Shown piece by piece: positions 48,436 to 59,353 of a stretch of DNA of 64,000 bases. Every line of letters begins with the position of its first letter. The first letter of the stretch is position 1. Source of the stretch: Penicillus capitatus (taxonomy: Eukaryota; Chlorophyta); assembly GCA_965649825.1 (NCBI GenBank), contig OZ287702.1:868001-932000 (forward strand), read 5' to 3'. Made by a program: the position numbers and the translations under genes. The notes under the pieces were generated by a model. The model was not told the origin of the DNA. It saw only the letters and a program-made list of their open reading frames with translations, and made no database searches.

Positions 48436-48473
48436 ATTTTGTCGGTTAGTTTCATGTTACAGTGCACCTTCGT

Positions 48474-49110
48474 TCGGCGTTTCGATCGAGATCAGGTCGA
48501 GAGCATCTGCGCGAGGAAGAAGATCGACACGAGTGCGGATATCGACCTTCGATGACTTATCGGTCTCGTGTTGTTGTGCTGCGCGATTAGGTATACATTA
48601 TATAGGAGACGAGTCAACGACGGCGCAGTATCTTCTCGTCTTTGACGCCATCAATTTTTGCTTCTGGCCCGGTGCGCATTCGGCCCGTCCGATCGAAGGG
48701 TGTCTGTCGAGAAACATCTCTCTTTACAGATTCGGAATTGGAGTACTGCCACCTGTCAACGGGATTACAGGTGAAAACGCCATAGGGATGCATTCTGTGC
48801 ACACGGTCTCTCTCATCAGAAAACGCTCTCGGCCGATTCCGATGGCTTCAACGCAGAGACACTGAAGAGAGTGAAAGGTCATCTCTATCGAACAGAGGAC
48901 ACACTATAGGCTTTGCTGTTTCAGGATTAGATGTGCGAAGATGGTTGAATTGGCCTCGTGCTTTGCCTCTGGAGGACGAAAGAGCCAGGCTCCTGCGCGA
49001 AGTCTCCTGATCAGTGTCACGCATGTACAGACAGCCAACGGATTTCTTTTCAGGTGGGGCAAGGGTTGGACGCCTTTGAAGGACGTACCGAAAAACTCAT
49101 CTGCGCCGCC
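48474..49110 (+). pseudogene. QNG1 internal fragment (truncated copy)
   Basis: Homologous to 50028-50679 of the full QNG1, including intact-looking introns and HYIGDESTTAQYLLVFDAIN, LEYCHLSTGLQ, LDVRRWLNWPRALPLEDERA. It lacks the start and everything after VGQGLDAFEGRTEKLICAA. At GCGCCGCC (49103-49110) the sequence switches to DUF2358, and the QNG1 frame then runs 13 codons to a stop. Identity to the full copy is lower than for the DUF2358 block, with about 15 bp of net indel, so this piece may be older or less constrained. Confidence 0.85.
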
Positions 49111-49748
49111 TTTGCGTCTGAAACAGACAGCGACCAAGGCACCATCGTCTGAATTGTCCATTTCGACGAAGCTTCGAAACCAGCGCATGACTGAGCGACG
49201 TCTGCAGTTGGGCCGCTCTGTCGATGCACTTCGCGAGTATTTTCCCCACTTGTTGGTCACACCATGGCCACAGGAATTGCTTTCGGACGAGGTCGTCCTC
49301 AAAGAAACGATCTCACCGCACTTCGGTCTGAAGCCATTCAACGCATACGGAAAACGAAACTACAACAGACGCATGTGGTTTGTGCGCCTCTACGCCTCGC
49401 TCTTTTGCAGAGAGACCAAAGTAAGACGCATCATCATTGTGATTGGAACTGGTCCCTATCTGATGTGCTGTGTTGGGCGGCTGTCAGGTGCAGGTAATGC
49501 GGTTTTGGCAGCCGAGCAGAGAGATCGTCATCATTCGATGGAGCATGAAATTTCGCCCACGCGTCTTTCACAGCATCTACGGCACGACTTTGCAGATGGA
49601 TGGCGTTTCGGAGATCAAACTGGATCGCCAAGGACGTATCTATCAGCATCAGGTGGATGTGACCGACCGACACAAAGTCAAGTTTGATTTGGAGTTCCAG
49701 CGTTTCGCTCAGAACGTCCTCTGCGAAGCAACAGTTGCCGTGGGATGA
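49103..49748 (+). pseudogene. DUF2358 second copy, 5' end replaced by QNG1 sequence
   Basis: The DUF2358 body from PPLRLKQTATKA onward is nearly identical to the first copy, intron included, but its own first ~57 codons are gone. Upstream is the QNG1 fragment. An open frame does run through the junction (from 48941, MVELASCFASGG), but it uses a frame that is not the QNG1 reading frame and crosses what is an intron in QNG1. A chimeric product is possible and a pseudogene is likelier. If an internal Met (NQRMTERRLQLGRSV) were used, most of the domain would still be made. Confidence 0.65.
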
Positions 49749-50142
49749 TGACAGTGCACAACGGACCAACAATCTATTGTCCGTTGAGGCATGATCGCCT
49801 TTGAACGGACGGCAGTGTGTATCTGCTGATGTGACGGATTCTATCTGTACATGTACCACACACCTTCGATTCACCAGAGCACGAAATCTTGGACAAGATG
49901 TCAAATGCCGTTCGCATCACTTGTGCCCGAGTGCAGACGCGATCGCGTCACGTAGCTATCTCGCTAGAAGGTCCTCCTGCCCGAAAGCAACGCCTTCTTG
50001 AAGGACGGTCGATCGCGGTAGGTGTACGCACCTTCGTTCGGCGTTTCGATCGAGATCTGGTCGAGAGCATCTGCGCGAGGAAGAGGATCGACACGAGTGC
50101 AGATATCGAACGCTAACGAATGTTTCTACTCGTGTTGTGTTG
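49103..50142. repeat. Segmental duplication, copy 2
   Basis: Partner of 45561-46600. Beyond 50142 it continues into the full-length QNG1, whereas copy 1 diverges into the inserted three-gene block. Confidence 0.95.
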
Positions 50143-51204
50143 TGCGATTAGGTATACATTATATGGGAGACGAGTCAACGACGGCGCAGTATCTTCTCGT
50201 CCTCGACGCCATCAATTTTTGCTTCTGGCCCGGTCGGTGCGCACTCTGCCCGTCCGATCGAAGGGTGTCTGTCGAGAAGAATCTCTCTTTGCAGATTCGG
50301 GATTAGAATACCATCACCTGTCAACTGGATTACAAGTGAAAACGCCATAGGGATGCATTCTGTGCACATGGTCTCTCTCATTAGAAAACCCTTTCGGCCG
50401 ATTCCGGTGCCTTCAACGCAGAGAGACTGAAGAGAGTGAAAGGTCATCTCTATCGAACAGAGGACACACTATAGGCTTTGCTGTTTCAGGATTAGATGTG
50501 CGAAGATGGTTGAATTGGCCTCGTGCTTTGCCTCTGGAGGACGAAAGAGCCAGGCTCCTGCGCGAAGTCCCCTCCCTGATCAGTGTCACGCATGTAGAGA
50601 CAGCCACCGGATTTCTATTTAGGTGGGGCAGGGGTTGGACGCCTTTGAAGGACGTGCTGAAAAACTTATCCGCGCCGCCAACAGATCAGCGATGCAGCTT
50701 GTGTCGCTCGTGACTTGTCATTTCCCCGGATTCCGAGATCACGCGGTCTATCACGGGGAGCAGGTTTTTCTGCACAAACGTGCCCAGATCTTCGTGGGCG
50801 ATGTTTGGGGGAGCTTTGGAGGAAAGGGTCTCGGTCAGTTTCATGACATTGACCAGTTGACAATGTTCCCAGACTACGCCGTTCCTCGTTACCTACAGCA
50901 TCTCGATATTTTGCATTACTCGAATGAATTACAGCAACAGGTCGCGCAATCAGACGACGCATCACAAGACATCAATGTGTTGCAGATCACAGAAGGTCAA
51001 GAAGTGGAAGCTGGGACTGCTAAAGAAATTGAGATTCGCGCCGCCACTGTCATGGCAGTCGAACAAATAAGAGAAGCATTTCGCGAAGTTTATGGAGATA
51101 CGTTAACGCCTTCGGCTGTACAGCTCGATTGGTGGTTGTGGGAGACTGCTGCAGAGCAGGAAATCAATCTTCCGCATCACTGTACATGGACGATGTTCTA
51201 CTAA
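49898..51204 (+). CDS. QNG1: Queuosine 5'-phosphate N-glycosylase/hydrolase (QNG1, DUF2419), full-length copy
   Basis: Spliced plus-strand gene. ATG 49898 (MSNAVRITCARVQTRSRHVA) is the first in-frame Met. Exons then give GDESTTAQYLLVLDAINFCF, WPDSGLEYHHLSTGLQ, FNAERLKRVKG, LDVRRWLNWPRALPLEDERA, and a long last exon from VGQGLDAFEGRAEKL through FPGFRDHAVYHGEQVF, HKRAQIFVGDVWGSF, FHDIDQLTMFPDYAVPRYLQ, EIRAATVMAVEQIREAF and LDWWLWETAAEQ, to TAA at 51204. The introns are 47-65 nt. The family releases queuine base from queuosine monophosphate, letting eukaryotes that cannot make queuine recycle it for tRNA wobble modification. The key Asp residues in DIDQLTMF and the LDWWLWE motif are intact. This is the only complete copy in the window. 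Confidence 0.9.
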
Positions 51205-51808
51205 CTGCACTTTCGCACCGAACAGACGTTTGTACATATAGAATACTGAGGAGACATGAGCGTGATCTTCAACGGTAGCTGAGGCAATTCAGGCAAAACG
51301 TGTTTGCTGTCAAAGGGATGGGATTGGAAACAACTATGAAAAGACAAAACAAGCTGCCCCGATAGCTACCACATCTGTGTAAATCTCGACCATATCTTCA
51401 AAAACACAAGTCAAGTAAGAATCAAAAGAACAACAGACACGGTGTCGTGAACAGCTCAGTGCACCAACTGACGTTCATTCACAGAAAGATAATGAACCCA
51501 CTAGATTCAAAACGCACACTGTCATCATCTTCAACGTGAGCCGATCTGTAAACGTCGAGGGAGAACACATCAAGTATATATAGAGAGTCCATTGAATCCA
51601 TAAGTCTGTTCGAACACCAATTCGATCCGTTGAGAAATTTGGTGTCCTTTTATTGACGCTACGTTGCCAACTGACAGACAGGAGCCATCATACGTCTCAA
51701 CACAGCAAGAGTTCCTAGTTGTCAGAGACAGACACGTGGGATCAGCGCGCCAGTTTGCGGTCTAGTCAGGAAGGAAGTCAGTTGAGTGACTAGTCTACAA
51801 TGGCCCCC
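51205..51808. other. Intergenic, nothing recognised
   Basis: 604 bp between the convergent QNG1 and NEK genes. Many stops in all frames. It presumably holds both 3' UTRs. No repeat or RNA gene recognised. Confidence 0.45.
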
Positions 51809-54490
51809 TCAATTTTCGTTCTTTTCGAACGAAGATGCCTTCATGAACAGCCCACAATCCTTCGGGCACGAGAAATAAGAAATCCCACCGACCGTGCCGT
51901 CAGATGACCCCGACGGCGCGTCCAACTCCAGACCAACCCAATCCCCCGTACCGAACGCCACTGGGCCATAATACCTTACGATGGCATGTTTTGGATTTGA
52001 AGAGCCGACAATCACACGATCTCCCGTGCACAGATTTAACTGTGTCGGTGAAGAATCCGGTGTTTCATTTCCCTACAGTCGACGCAGCAGATAGATGGAG
52101 TCCAAGACGATGCATGCATCATGCCTCACCTGTGATAAACACTGCCTAGCAGTCTGATTGAGGACATGCCCAAGCTCGTGCCACCGACCCCGTACATAGA
52201 GCTTTGAGCACAGGGCCAAAACCTGTTCCAATGAATCAAGACGTTTCTGTCCATCGACGCCCAGCGAACCAGAAACGTAAGAGCTGAGCCTTGGGTCCAA
52301 CTGCGACGGACTCTCTCCCCAGAACGATTGTGTCGCCTGCGGATCTGGATGACTGGATAGACTGTGAGGAGACTCTTGGGTGTTTTCGCGTCGGGGAGAG
52401 GCAATGCAGTACACATCTGCAGTAGGAACTGGCAAAGACTGCCACAAAAGCGACTCACCTTCTTCACAGCTTCCTTCCGGAATAGCTTCCAGTGCATCGC
52501 ATCTCTTGCCATCGATAAAGGCGGACATGTGAGATGGATGGCACCAATGGTTTGATGGAAAATACGAATCGGCAGCTTCGACATCTTTATCCAGTTGCTT
52601 AACGTCTACGCGATCGACTTTGTAAGGCACATCCTCGTGTGGGTTCGCCTCTGAACTGCGGCACTGATCTCTTTCTTCCTTTATTCTAGCATTCTTTTCT
52701 GCATCCTGATGTGATGGCGGTCGCTCTGAACAACAGGCATCTACATCCACGGGATCCTTTGCCACGTCAATGGAACTGCTCGATCGTTCTGGATCTGATT
52801 CACTGCGGTCGTCTGCAGCAATAGAAGATCCCTCGGGATCAATCACTTCCTCTTTCGCATAGACAGGTGTGTGTGTCGTCCTATCGCCTACCAATTTGTC
52901 TTGGACTTTGATCTTGTCCACCGAACCTACAACTGGTGAGACCACTACTCCCTCGTCATCAAACTTCTCTTCACTATCCTTCTCCATTTCGTCATCTGGA
53001 GTCGTAAGTGGAAGAACGATTCCCTCTTCATCGTCGTCGTCATCGTCTTCTTTTGCGCTGGGCTTTGAGGTAAGGATGTTTGGTTGATCGGACACGCTTT
53101 CTTCGGTGACTGTTTTCTGAGAAGATGGGCTCTCGGATTCGTGTCGTGGAGGTTCTTCATCTTCATCGTGTTCATCGCTCTCCTGACCACTCATTTCATC
53201 GCTTTTCAGAGGCTCCTGCACACGATGCTCTTCTTCGTTCTGGTTATCTGATTCCTTATGTGTATCCGAATCTCGGAAACTCCGCTCTGAATGACTTAAA
53301 CCAAATTGCGGTTTCCAGTACTCAGGTATCTCATCCATCAAATCTGTATAGCACTGTACATACACACACAGAAGGCATCGTTGATGATGAGGTATGGTTT
53401 GTGGTGGTGGTGGTACGAAATGTTTGTTGATCTGTTTGGCTCTTTTGCATGCCTTCAGCACAGCATCCCGCATACATGGAGCATTGATTAAATCCGAGAC
53501 AGTGGGCCGTTTGCTGGCAGACTTTCTCAACATACTGCAAGGCACATACTCGACATGCGGGTCCTTGACCGATCAGCTTTACCTTTTAATTATTGTTCGC
53601 CATTCTGCCGAGTATTGCGACGGCAATGGTGCCAGACTAGCTTTTCGGATCTTGTGAATTAAACCATGCATGTTGAACGCATTGAAAGCAGGTTTTAAGG
53701 CTGTCAATTCATACATGACGCAACCCAAGCTCCAAATGTCTGTGCCAAATCCATATCGTTGTTTCGAGAGCAGTTCGGGCGACATGTAATGGGGTGTCCC
53801 CACAACAGAGTAGTCAGGATCTGCTGATTTGCCATCACGGATGGTCGCCAGACCAAAATCGCCGATCTGAATGTCGTAGTCCCGGGTCAAGAATAGATTG
53901 CTGCTCTTGATGTCTCGGTGAAGTACTCCCGCATGGTGAATATACTCCATCCCGAGCAAAGCCTGAGCTAACCACATCTTCAAACGATCTTCAGAGAAGT
54001 GGCCCTAGCGTCCACGCACGGGCATCGTTTCAAAGACTAGGGTTTTTGGCACTGTACTTTGTGCGAATGCAGCAAGCTTCCCAAATCACCATTGCGACAA
54101 TAGCCATATACGATATTTATCGTATGCCCTCTATCCACCCATCCCTCAACAAAGGGCACGACAAATGGATGATCCAGTGAAGAAACCTATCTCAACAATA
54201 ACGACGGTAGGACCCCTCGTGATGCTAGAATGAACGCACGAGCTGCAATTCTTGAAACGAAGATCTTCTTTGCCATTCAGACAATCGCGCCAGTCTTATT
54301 CGCTTCAGTACATATCTGTGTCACACGATGTTTTGAGAACCGTTTGATGGCTGTGTGTTCACTTCTTCTTGGTTTCCTTGTTGATGACGACATTAGCTGC
54401 ACCAAAAGAGCCTTTACCAATCTGCTCAGCTATCAAGTATTTGTCCGCGCGAGACGAGGAAGAAGAGGAGGGCATTGTTTGACTCGACAT
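51809..54490 (-). CDS. NEK-family protein kinase with a C-terminal CAP-Gly domain
   Basis: Start ATG 54490 (MSSQTMPSSSSSSRADKYLI). N-lobe exons: Gly loop IGKGSFGAANVVINKETKKK, then YVLKRIRLARLSEWQRRSSF with the ATP-binding Lys, then LDHPFVVPFVEGWVDRGHTI. C-lobe exon: MEYIHHAGVLHRDIKSSNLF, IGDFGLATI, GTPHYMSPELLSKQRYGFG and DIWSLGCVMYELTALKPAF, the NEK pattern. An acidic, Ser/Glu-rich region of about 400 residues follows (53300-52100). A short intron at about 52073 then leads to a CAP-Gly domain (AIVRYYGPVAFGTGDWVGLE, GGISYFSC, CGLFMKASSF) ending at 51809. NEKs act at centrosomes and cilia, and CAP-Gly binds EEY/F tubulin or EB-protein tails, so direct microtubule targeting of the kinase is the inference. 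Confidence 0.83.
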
Positions 54491-55033
54491 AGAAAACAGC
54501 GGAGCCAGACAGTACGGTTCCAAAAAGAATTGAACGGAGAGGCTTTCTCAGGGACTGAGCAAAAAAAGTCGATGACACCCAATTTTTTACGTCGACTTTG
54601 TCTTCACGCATACAGAGATAGAGCGAAGCCTGTGGATGTAAAAATAGTCCGCGTCGATGTTGACGGTTTAATTTTTGCCTGCTCGGTTAACCCTGCCTTG
54701 ATACATGGCAGATAATGCAGCATTAGGGGGCACGATCGACGGTTAGCGAACAGTCGGAGCACTTATCACGCTCCATGCACCATGGACTCGATGACACCGC
54801 ACCGAGTGCAACAGTCAGAGACGCACATCACAAAACGCATGCATCAAACAAGACATATCTATACGGTCCAAAAGGAACGTCGATGCTAGGAAGATTTAAG
54901 AGTCATCTATTAACGTGCAGAGTGGCCAGATCGGTCGGCAGAAGACTATGGCGAGGTTTGGTGGTAGCAACGGTCGGCACAGGTATAGAATGACGCGGCG
55001 CAGATCAGATACGGACGGTGTCGCGTTTCGCTG
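54491..55033. other. Intergenic between divergent genes
   Basis: 543 bp between the NEK start (minus) and the AAGAB-like start (plus). No coding signal beyond short chance frames. It should contain both promoters, but I see no recognisable motif. Confidence 0.45.
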
Positions 55034-55903
55034 ATGCTTCGTTCGTCTCGTCGACATCCTTCTCGGAGCGCACAAACCCATTCGACTATAATGCAAACCA
55101 TCGCAGAGTTGCCAGGTCACCGCGAGCCTTCTGCCATGAAGAACATTGTACTTATCATCGCTGCTCGGCCAACGGGTTTTGCCGAAAAGCTCACGGGTCA
55201 GCGCTGCAACGACTCGTGTTCTTGGACAATCTCGACGAAGTATTACGAAACAGCTGTCACGGTGAACAACTGTCTCCTGCGAGAGGCCACAGATGATGAT
55301 TTGGCGGAAACAGAGTGCGAGGCACTGGTTCTCGTCGGACAGAGAGCGCAGAAGGAGGAGTTGGCGGCCATCAAGGGATGGTACGATACAAAACGTAAGA
55401 ACAGGATGAGGGATGCAAGCATCTCCCTTCTCGTTTTGGAAGAAAATCCCACAGACTCAAACATTGACGAATCCTCTGAAAAAGAGCTTCACTGGTGCCT
55501 CTCAAATGGCTTTGAACTTGTTCGAGTGTCGACCACGGACGATGCGTGGGATGGGCGATTGGATCGTGAGGAAGGACAAGGAATGCCACGTGTGATGGAA
55601 GCATTGGCAGCACATGTGTGGCCCGGATGCACGATGAAGAGCAGAAAGGAAATGAATGGGCAAAAAGAGCAGAGCACGGCAGTGGTTGGCGAAAGTGAAC
55701 CCTCCTTCGAACCATCTCAAGACGAAGATGCTTTCGAGAAGCTGCTGTCGGAGATGACAAGTGTGTCTGACGCGCTCGGCACTGTACTAAAGGTCGGATG
55801 TGTAGATGCAAGGGAACAGTTAAGAAGGATGCCGGATGGAGAGCGGCGAGATCGTGCGGCAAGCTTGGCCTTGAAGCTGGCAAAGTACTTTGAGGACGAA
55901 TAA
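55034..55903 (+). CDS. Alpha/gamma-adaptin-binding protein p34 (AAGAB-like)
   Basis: Intronless, 289 codons to TAA 55903. The start could be 55034, 55091 or 55136 (MKNIVLIIAARPTGFAEKL). The N-terminal half is a G-protein-like fold: CSWTISTKYYETAVTVNNC, EALVLVGQRAQKEELAAIKG, ISLLVLEENP and ELHWCLSNGFELVRVSTTDD, then GMPRVMEALAAHVWPG. The C-terminal helix DAREQLRRMPDGERRDRAAS, LALKLAKYF matches the family's conserved assembly helix. P34 chaperones AP-1 and AP-2 adaptor assembly by stabilising free gamma/sigma or alpha/sigma subunits. Nucleotide-binding loops are not conserved, consistent with a pseudo-GTPase. Confidence 0.8.
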   Translation: MLRSSRRHPSRSAQTHSTIMQTIAELPGHREPSAMKNIVLIIAARPTGFAEKLTGQRCNDSCSWTISTKYYETAVTVNNCLLREATDDDLAETECEALVLVGQRAQKEELAAIKGWYDTKRKNRMRDASISLLVLEENPTDSNIDESSEKELHWCLSNGFELVRVSTTDDAWDGRLDREEGQGMPRVMEALAAHVWPGCTMKSRKEMNGQKEQSTAVVGESEPSFEPSQDEDAFEKLLSEMTSVSDALGTVLKVGCVDAREQLRRMPDGERRDRAASLALKLAKYFEDE

Positions 55904-57030
55904 CAAACAGCTCTGCTGCCCGACAAGTGTCACAATCGAGATTCCTCTACAACGCACGTGCGCTGGGTGTATTGACTGTAACACTTTCGACAAGTGCATG
56001 AGTGGTCTGAACGGCGTTCGATGCACTAGAAGCAGGGCGTCCGGTTTACAGGTCAAGACCATCGACTTCAGATGGCAATCGCTGTTTTTACAAGTTGTTC
56101 TGCACGCTTCGAATCATGCGAATGTCTAGAAGATACGTTTAGCTATCGTTGTCAGAGCCTCTTTCCATTGCTTACACATCCTTGGGTGCAGTTGAAATCT
56201 GAAGGTCAATAACGTGACAGGCATGACACCATGTACGTGCAATTGCACTGCATCATTTGGTTATTAGGTCACCAACAGTGAAGCATCTGCCTTCGGGACG
56301 CAAAGGAAAACGTCCTTTTCCCTTGATGTGTTCCCAGACATTAACACGCAGGTTGGAGACATTTGCTGAAGGATCATTTTATTCGTATGGGCTTTAGGAC
56401 ATCTCATTGTGTCAACTCACACTGTTAGGCAAAAAAGAGAGCTCGAAGGTTTGGTTGCTTCGGTCGTTCGTCGTTATGGGAAAGAAAACATATGACATAC
56501 CAGGTCACGCCAGTCACAATACTGTTGAAATGAGACAACGAAGTAAACCGTAACATGCACGACAACAGAGCCAAGCGCGCTATTTTCGACAGCGTCTCGC
56601 CGTGTTCGCTTAGTCAACATTCTGCGCTTACTTCGAACAACCTTGTTCGCTTGGCGCCCAATTCTGGGACGATTCGACGATGTGGTACCTATCTCGTTCT
56701 TCAGAGGCAAAAATGTCTCTTTAGTACACTTGGCTGAAGGAAACTCAGAAACGAAGAGGCTTCTTTTCAAACACACCCTGCCGAAAACCACTCACAGAAA
56801 GGAAATTGTTGCAGCCATCGCAAACTCAAAAGCTAGCGTTCGTTGCACGGTACAGAAAGACGTCAGCGCTGTCGCAGCGCTTAGGTAACATTATATCCAG
56901 CTTCTGCATCCGTCCCGTCTCGCACTCTTTTCACATTTTTGGTGTGGTACTGTGTCTGGACCCTTCCAGAGCGCAATGATATCATTGATTTCGCGTGGGA
57001 TAGCGGTATTGTGCGGTCACGGTCACAGAT
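55904..57030. other. About 1.1 kb without a supported gene
   Basis: Short frames on both strands, the longest on the minus strand at 56474-56791 (105 codons, basic in its middle), have no family resemblance and no coherent splice chain. This may be 3' UTR of the AAGAB-like gene plus the promoter of the next gene, or a non-coding transcript. Confidence 0.35.
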
Positions 57031-57130
57031 AACACAATGAGTCACTCGCTCATTGAACATTATAAAAACCGAAGGCTGAGAGCATTTGCGCTAAACTTTT
57101 GCCCCGCCGCGGACGGTCTTGTCTTCTCTA

Positions 57131-58459
57131 TGGCTAACCCAACGGATTACATCTGTTTCTCCTTCAAAGAAATAAAGAAACGCGAATACCGTGCACCCAC
57201 TTCACTATGCACTTCAAGAGGAAGTGATGGGACTCGTCGCGTTTCTGACCAGATAGAAGAACTCAACCGAATACGTGCGGAAGCCCTTGCTGCTTCTAAG
57301 ACAAAAAATCCAGATGGAGAGACCAAAGACGCATTCGTCAAGTACTGTCAACGAGCTCCCCGGTGTTACGTGTGCAAAACTTTCTTTGTAGTTTTTACCG
57401 TTCTCTCTGTAAAACAGGCAGACTGTTTTCGACTTGGTTAAACGGGGTCAACACTTCTTTATGCTTAACGTGGCGGAGTCCCAAGTCTGGGCGAAAGAAA
57501 AGCAAAGAAGTGGATATTCGTCTGGAAAAAGCGACGGCGCTTTTCAACCTCGCTGTTTCTCTTTCGCAACAGGCAGTCGCGCTGTGCCATGCGGATGAAC
57601 CGGACAGGCAGGCCATTGGCAGACTATTCCAAGTGCGTTCCGCTCCGCTGCCGCAATATATGAGCGGCATTTTTTGGTCACAGGAATCTGCATCCGTCTT
57701 TTCCGTGGTTCGAGAAGTGGCGGAGAATGTAAGTTTGGACTAGGGAAGAGATATACGTTTAACTTTTCTTTTTACAGAACACGAGCCGGACGCCTCCTGT
57801 CTTGTCGCCTGATTTTATCAACTTCGCCGAGACATTATTTTTGGCTCAAGCTCAAGAGTGTGCTGTATGGAAAGCGATAAGAGAGAAGAATCTGGCGTCG
57901 ACAGTGTTTCGAGTCGCCAGAAGTGGATCCCTGCTCTATTCAAACGTGCTGCAACAGCTCGGCAAATCCTCCGTCAAGAAATCGGCTCACCGTTCGTGGC
58001 AGGTTTGTCGTGAACTGTACGCCTTCTTCGCATAAGCTCTGCCTTCTAGCCTCTGGTGCAGCGAAAGAGCTGGCTGATGGAAGCGGTCTGTCAACGTTAT
58101 TCGGCCATGTATGCGCGCCAGAAAGGCGAGTTTGGCGTCGAGATCTCGAGATTGAAGCAGACGGCGATGCTTTTGGGTTACCTCCGAAATAGAAAGCCTG
58201 CAAAGAAAGAAATCGATCTGTATGTGGAACGCCTTATTCAAAACACAGCCGAGAGATTAAGAGTCGCAGAAGAGGCAAGTTTTCGCGCAAAACCACTCTC
58301 AACCAATCTGTTGTGTAGGAAAACGCGGTCGTCTATCTTTCGAATGTTACGCCCTTCAAATTGTTGCCTATTGTAGAAGGTCGTCAAGTAGTTCACGTGG
58401 TTTCGTGCACGTATCTGGATGCCGTGGACGAGAACACGCTATCAACTCCGAAGACCTAA
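57131..58459 (+). CDS. BRO1-domain protein (ALIX/BROX-like)
   Basis: Spliced plus-strand gene. Possible starts are 57131 (MANPTDYICFSFKEIKKREY) or 57037. Domain content: SDQIEELNRIRAEALAASKT and DAFVKYC, then DIRLEKATALFNLAVSLSQQ, FQESASVFSVVREVAEN, LSPDFINFAETLFLAQAQEC, VWKAIREKNLASTVFRVARS, then SWLMEAVCQRYSAMYARQ and a last exon with VVYLSNVTPFKLLPIVEG, ending TAA 58459. This is the BRO1 boomerang fold, which binds ESCRT-III CHMP4-type tails. No V-domain or Pro-rich tail follows, so it is BROX-like or a plant BRO1-only protein, with a role in endosomal or nuclear-envelope ESCRT work. At least five short introns, with 5' exons only partly resolved. Confidence 0.75.
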
Positions 58460-59353
58460 ACCGCACATATGTCGGTGCCAGTCATTTTTGGTTGTTCGAA
58501 TCAGCAATATTGTTGCCTCTTTCGGTCTCCTTATTTTCTGCCGGTATTTTTTCGCTGATGCCGTTCTTGAGATTATCTGTACACAATAGGACTTGAGATC
58601 TAGTAGTGGTAACTCCACATTAAGCAAACGAGAAGTTGTAAATCATTTCCACACTTTCCGGCAATATTCGCGTATTACCTGACCCGCGAAACACACTCTG
58701 CAAGTTACTGTGCAGCACGCATGCGTTTCTCCTTGATCCTGAAAATGCTTAATAGCAAGGAAGCACGAATGGAATGCGTAGTGGTTCAGCAGCAAGCACA
58801 TCTCGGTCATGACGAACGACCGCCCTTGTATCAGCAGCGCCGTGACAACCATGCAAGAGGTATCATCGAACATTTCTGTTTATGCGGTTGAAGAAATGAT
58901 CTCATTGCCGTTAGCTCCCCGACTGTGTGACTGTGCCGCCGTTTCATGTGATGTGTTCCTCACGACATTTTCAGATCTTTGAAGCCGCACGTCAACTGTC
59001 GAGCTTTCCTGGTGGTCAACAACGCGCCTCGTCAGTGCCTCGATATGGGTGTTCTCATGGGCATTGAAGGGGCACCTTTTCTCTGGCTCTGTGTGCAGGA
59101 TGACGCAACTGCCTAGTCAGTCGCGTCACCATGTGGGTATTTAACAGTGAGTATGGACCTCGAAGGATGTTGCTCCGAACAGTAAAGTCGTTCCTCAATT
59201 CGCGCTCTCGTTGCCCGGCAGGAACGGTGACTGCAACAGTCATCGGCACGTTACATTCACGTGAACTCCTATACGTACGACGATATCATTCTGCATCATT
59301 CAACTACCAGTCTCCGTTTGACTTTCTAAAGAATCGACCGGCGAAAACGCAAC
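58460..59353. other. About 0.9 kb without a supported gene
   Basis: Short frames only. One plus-strand frame starting at 59131 (MWVFNSEYGPRRML) runs through the PLAC8 region in another frame and looks like a shadow of it. The stretch could include PLAC8 5' UTR or an unrecognised upstream exon. Confidence 0.35.

Noticed and set aside
45561-50679. Reading the repeated DUF2358/QNG1 block as a transposable element
   Set aside because: No transposase, integrase or reverse transcriptase, no terminal inverted repeats and no short target-site duplication. The junction shows microhomology between two ordinary genes instead.
54230-54715. Plus-strand 161-codon frame antisense to the NEK N-lobe
   Set aside because: The minus strand here encodes the Gly loop, ATP-binding Lys and HPFVVPF blocks of the kinase, so the plus frame is a shadow.
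56474-56791. Minus-strand 105-codon frame (MVFGRVCLKRSLFVSEF...)
   Set aside because: Basic composition in part, but no family match, no neighbouring exons and no conserved pattern. Treated as chance.
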